Of a stretch of DNA of 64,000 nucleotides, positions 63,996 through 64,000 are shown one piece after another (the first letter of the stretch is position 1; the number at the start of each line of letters is the position of its first letter). Position numbers and translations under genes: made by a program. The notes under the pieces are model-generated. The model worked only from the letters and a program-made list of their open reading frames with translations. It ran no database searches and had not been told where the DNA came from. The DNA comes from Antedon mediterranea (lineage: Eukaryota; Echinodermata; Crinoidea; Comatulida; Antedonidae): positions 16,712,922-16,776,921 of the forward strand of contig NC_092678.1 in assembly GCF_964355755.1 (NCBI RefSeq). Reading direction: 5' to 3'.

Positions 63996-64000
63996 AATCT

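Overview
The window is animal nuclear DNA: AT-rich, intron-rich, no operons, with GT/AG-bounded exons, receptor domains found only in animals, and dense transposon debris. The abundance of taggccta-type words, the receptor types (LRR-containing rhodopsin-like GPCR, adhesion GPCR) and the mobile-element mix suggest a marine invertebrate deuterostome, most likely an echinoderm. That taxonomic guess is inference.

Left part (about 0.6-12 kb, + strand): one multi-exon receptor gene. A CUB exon, an LRR N-cap exon, at least six single-repeat LRR exons and one large exon (hinge plus all seven membrane helices) read in one continuous phase. It is an LGR/GRL101/relaxin-receptor-like GPCR; its 5' end lies outside the window. 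The LRR exons and their introns show recent duplication and decay.

10.6-33 kb: the 7TM exon sits in a unit of about 5.13 kb repeated four times head to tail. Copies 1-3 keep an open 7TM exon with conserved splice signals. Copy 4 is a pseudogene carrying a nonsense codon, a 934-bp Mutator-like (9-bp target duplication) element and a 3.7-kb TA-flanked element, which itself contains a 1.08-kb foldback element and a SINE. Each of copies 1-3 also carries an L2/CR1-type LINE tail and a small MITE.

33-46 kb is a transposon graveyard: a broken Ty3/Gypsy-like pol split by a 5'-truncated BEL/Pao element, a TTAA-flanked (Kolobok-like) element carrying a P2X7R_C-like relic, and a 1.3-kb foldback element built of 40-bp subrepeats.

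47.7-57.4 kb (- strand): a second receptor, an adhesion GPCR whose eleven visible exons join without a phase break. Its ectodomain has two consecutive GAIN-GPS modules made by exon duplication, which is the most notable feature of the window. Its introns hold a LINE tail, a 33-bp minisatellite, a MITE, a 229-bp direct repeat, a tRNA-Asp-like sequence and a Penelope-like remnant with a hammerhead-like motif.

58-64 kb: a SINE, minisatellites and a CR1-like LINE on the - strand with ORF1, endonuclease and reverse transcriptase pieces, running off the right edge.

Functionally only the two cell-surface receptors look host-derived. Everything else is mobile or simple repeat, and both receptors show how repeat-rich DNA is duplicating receptor exons here.
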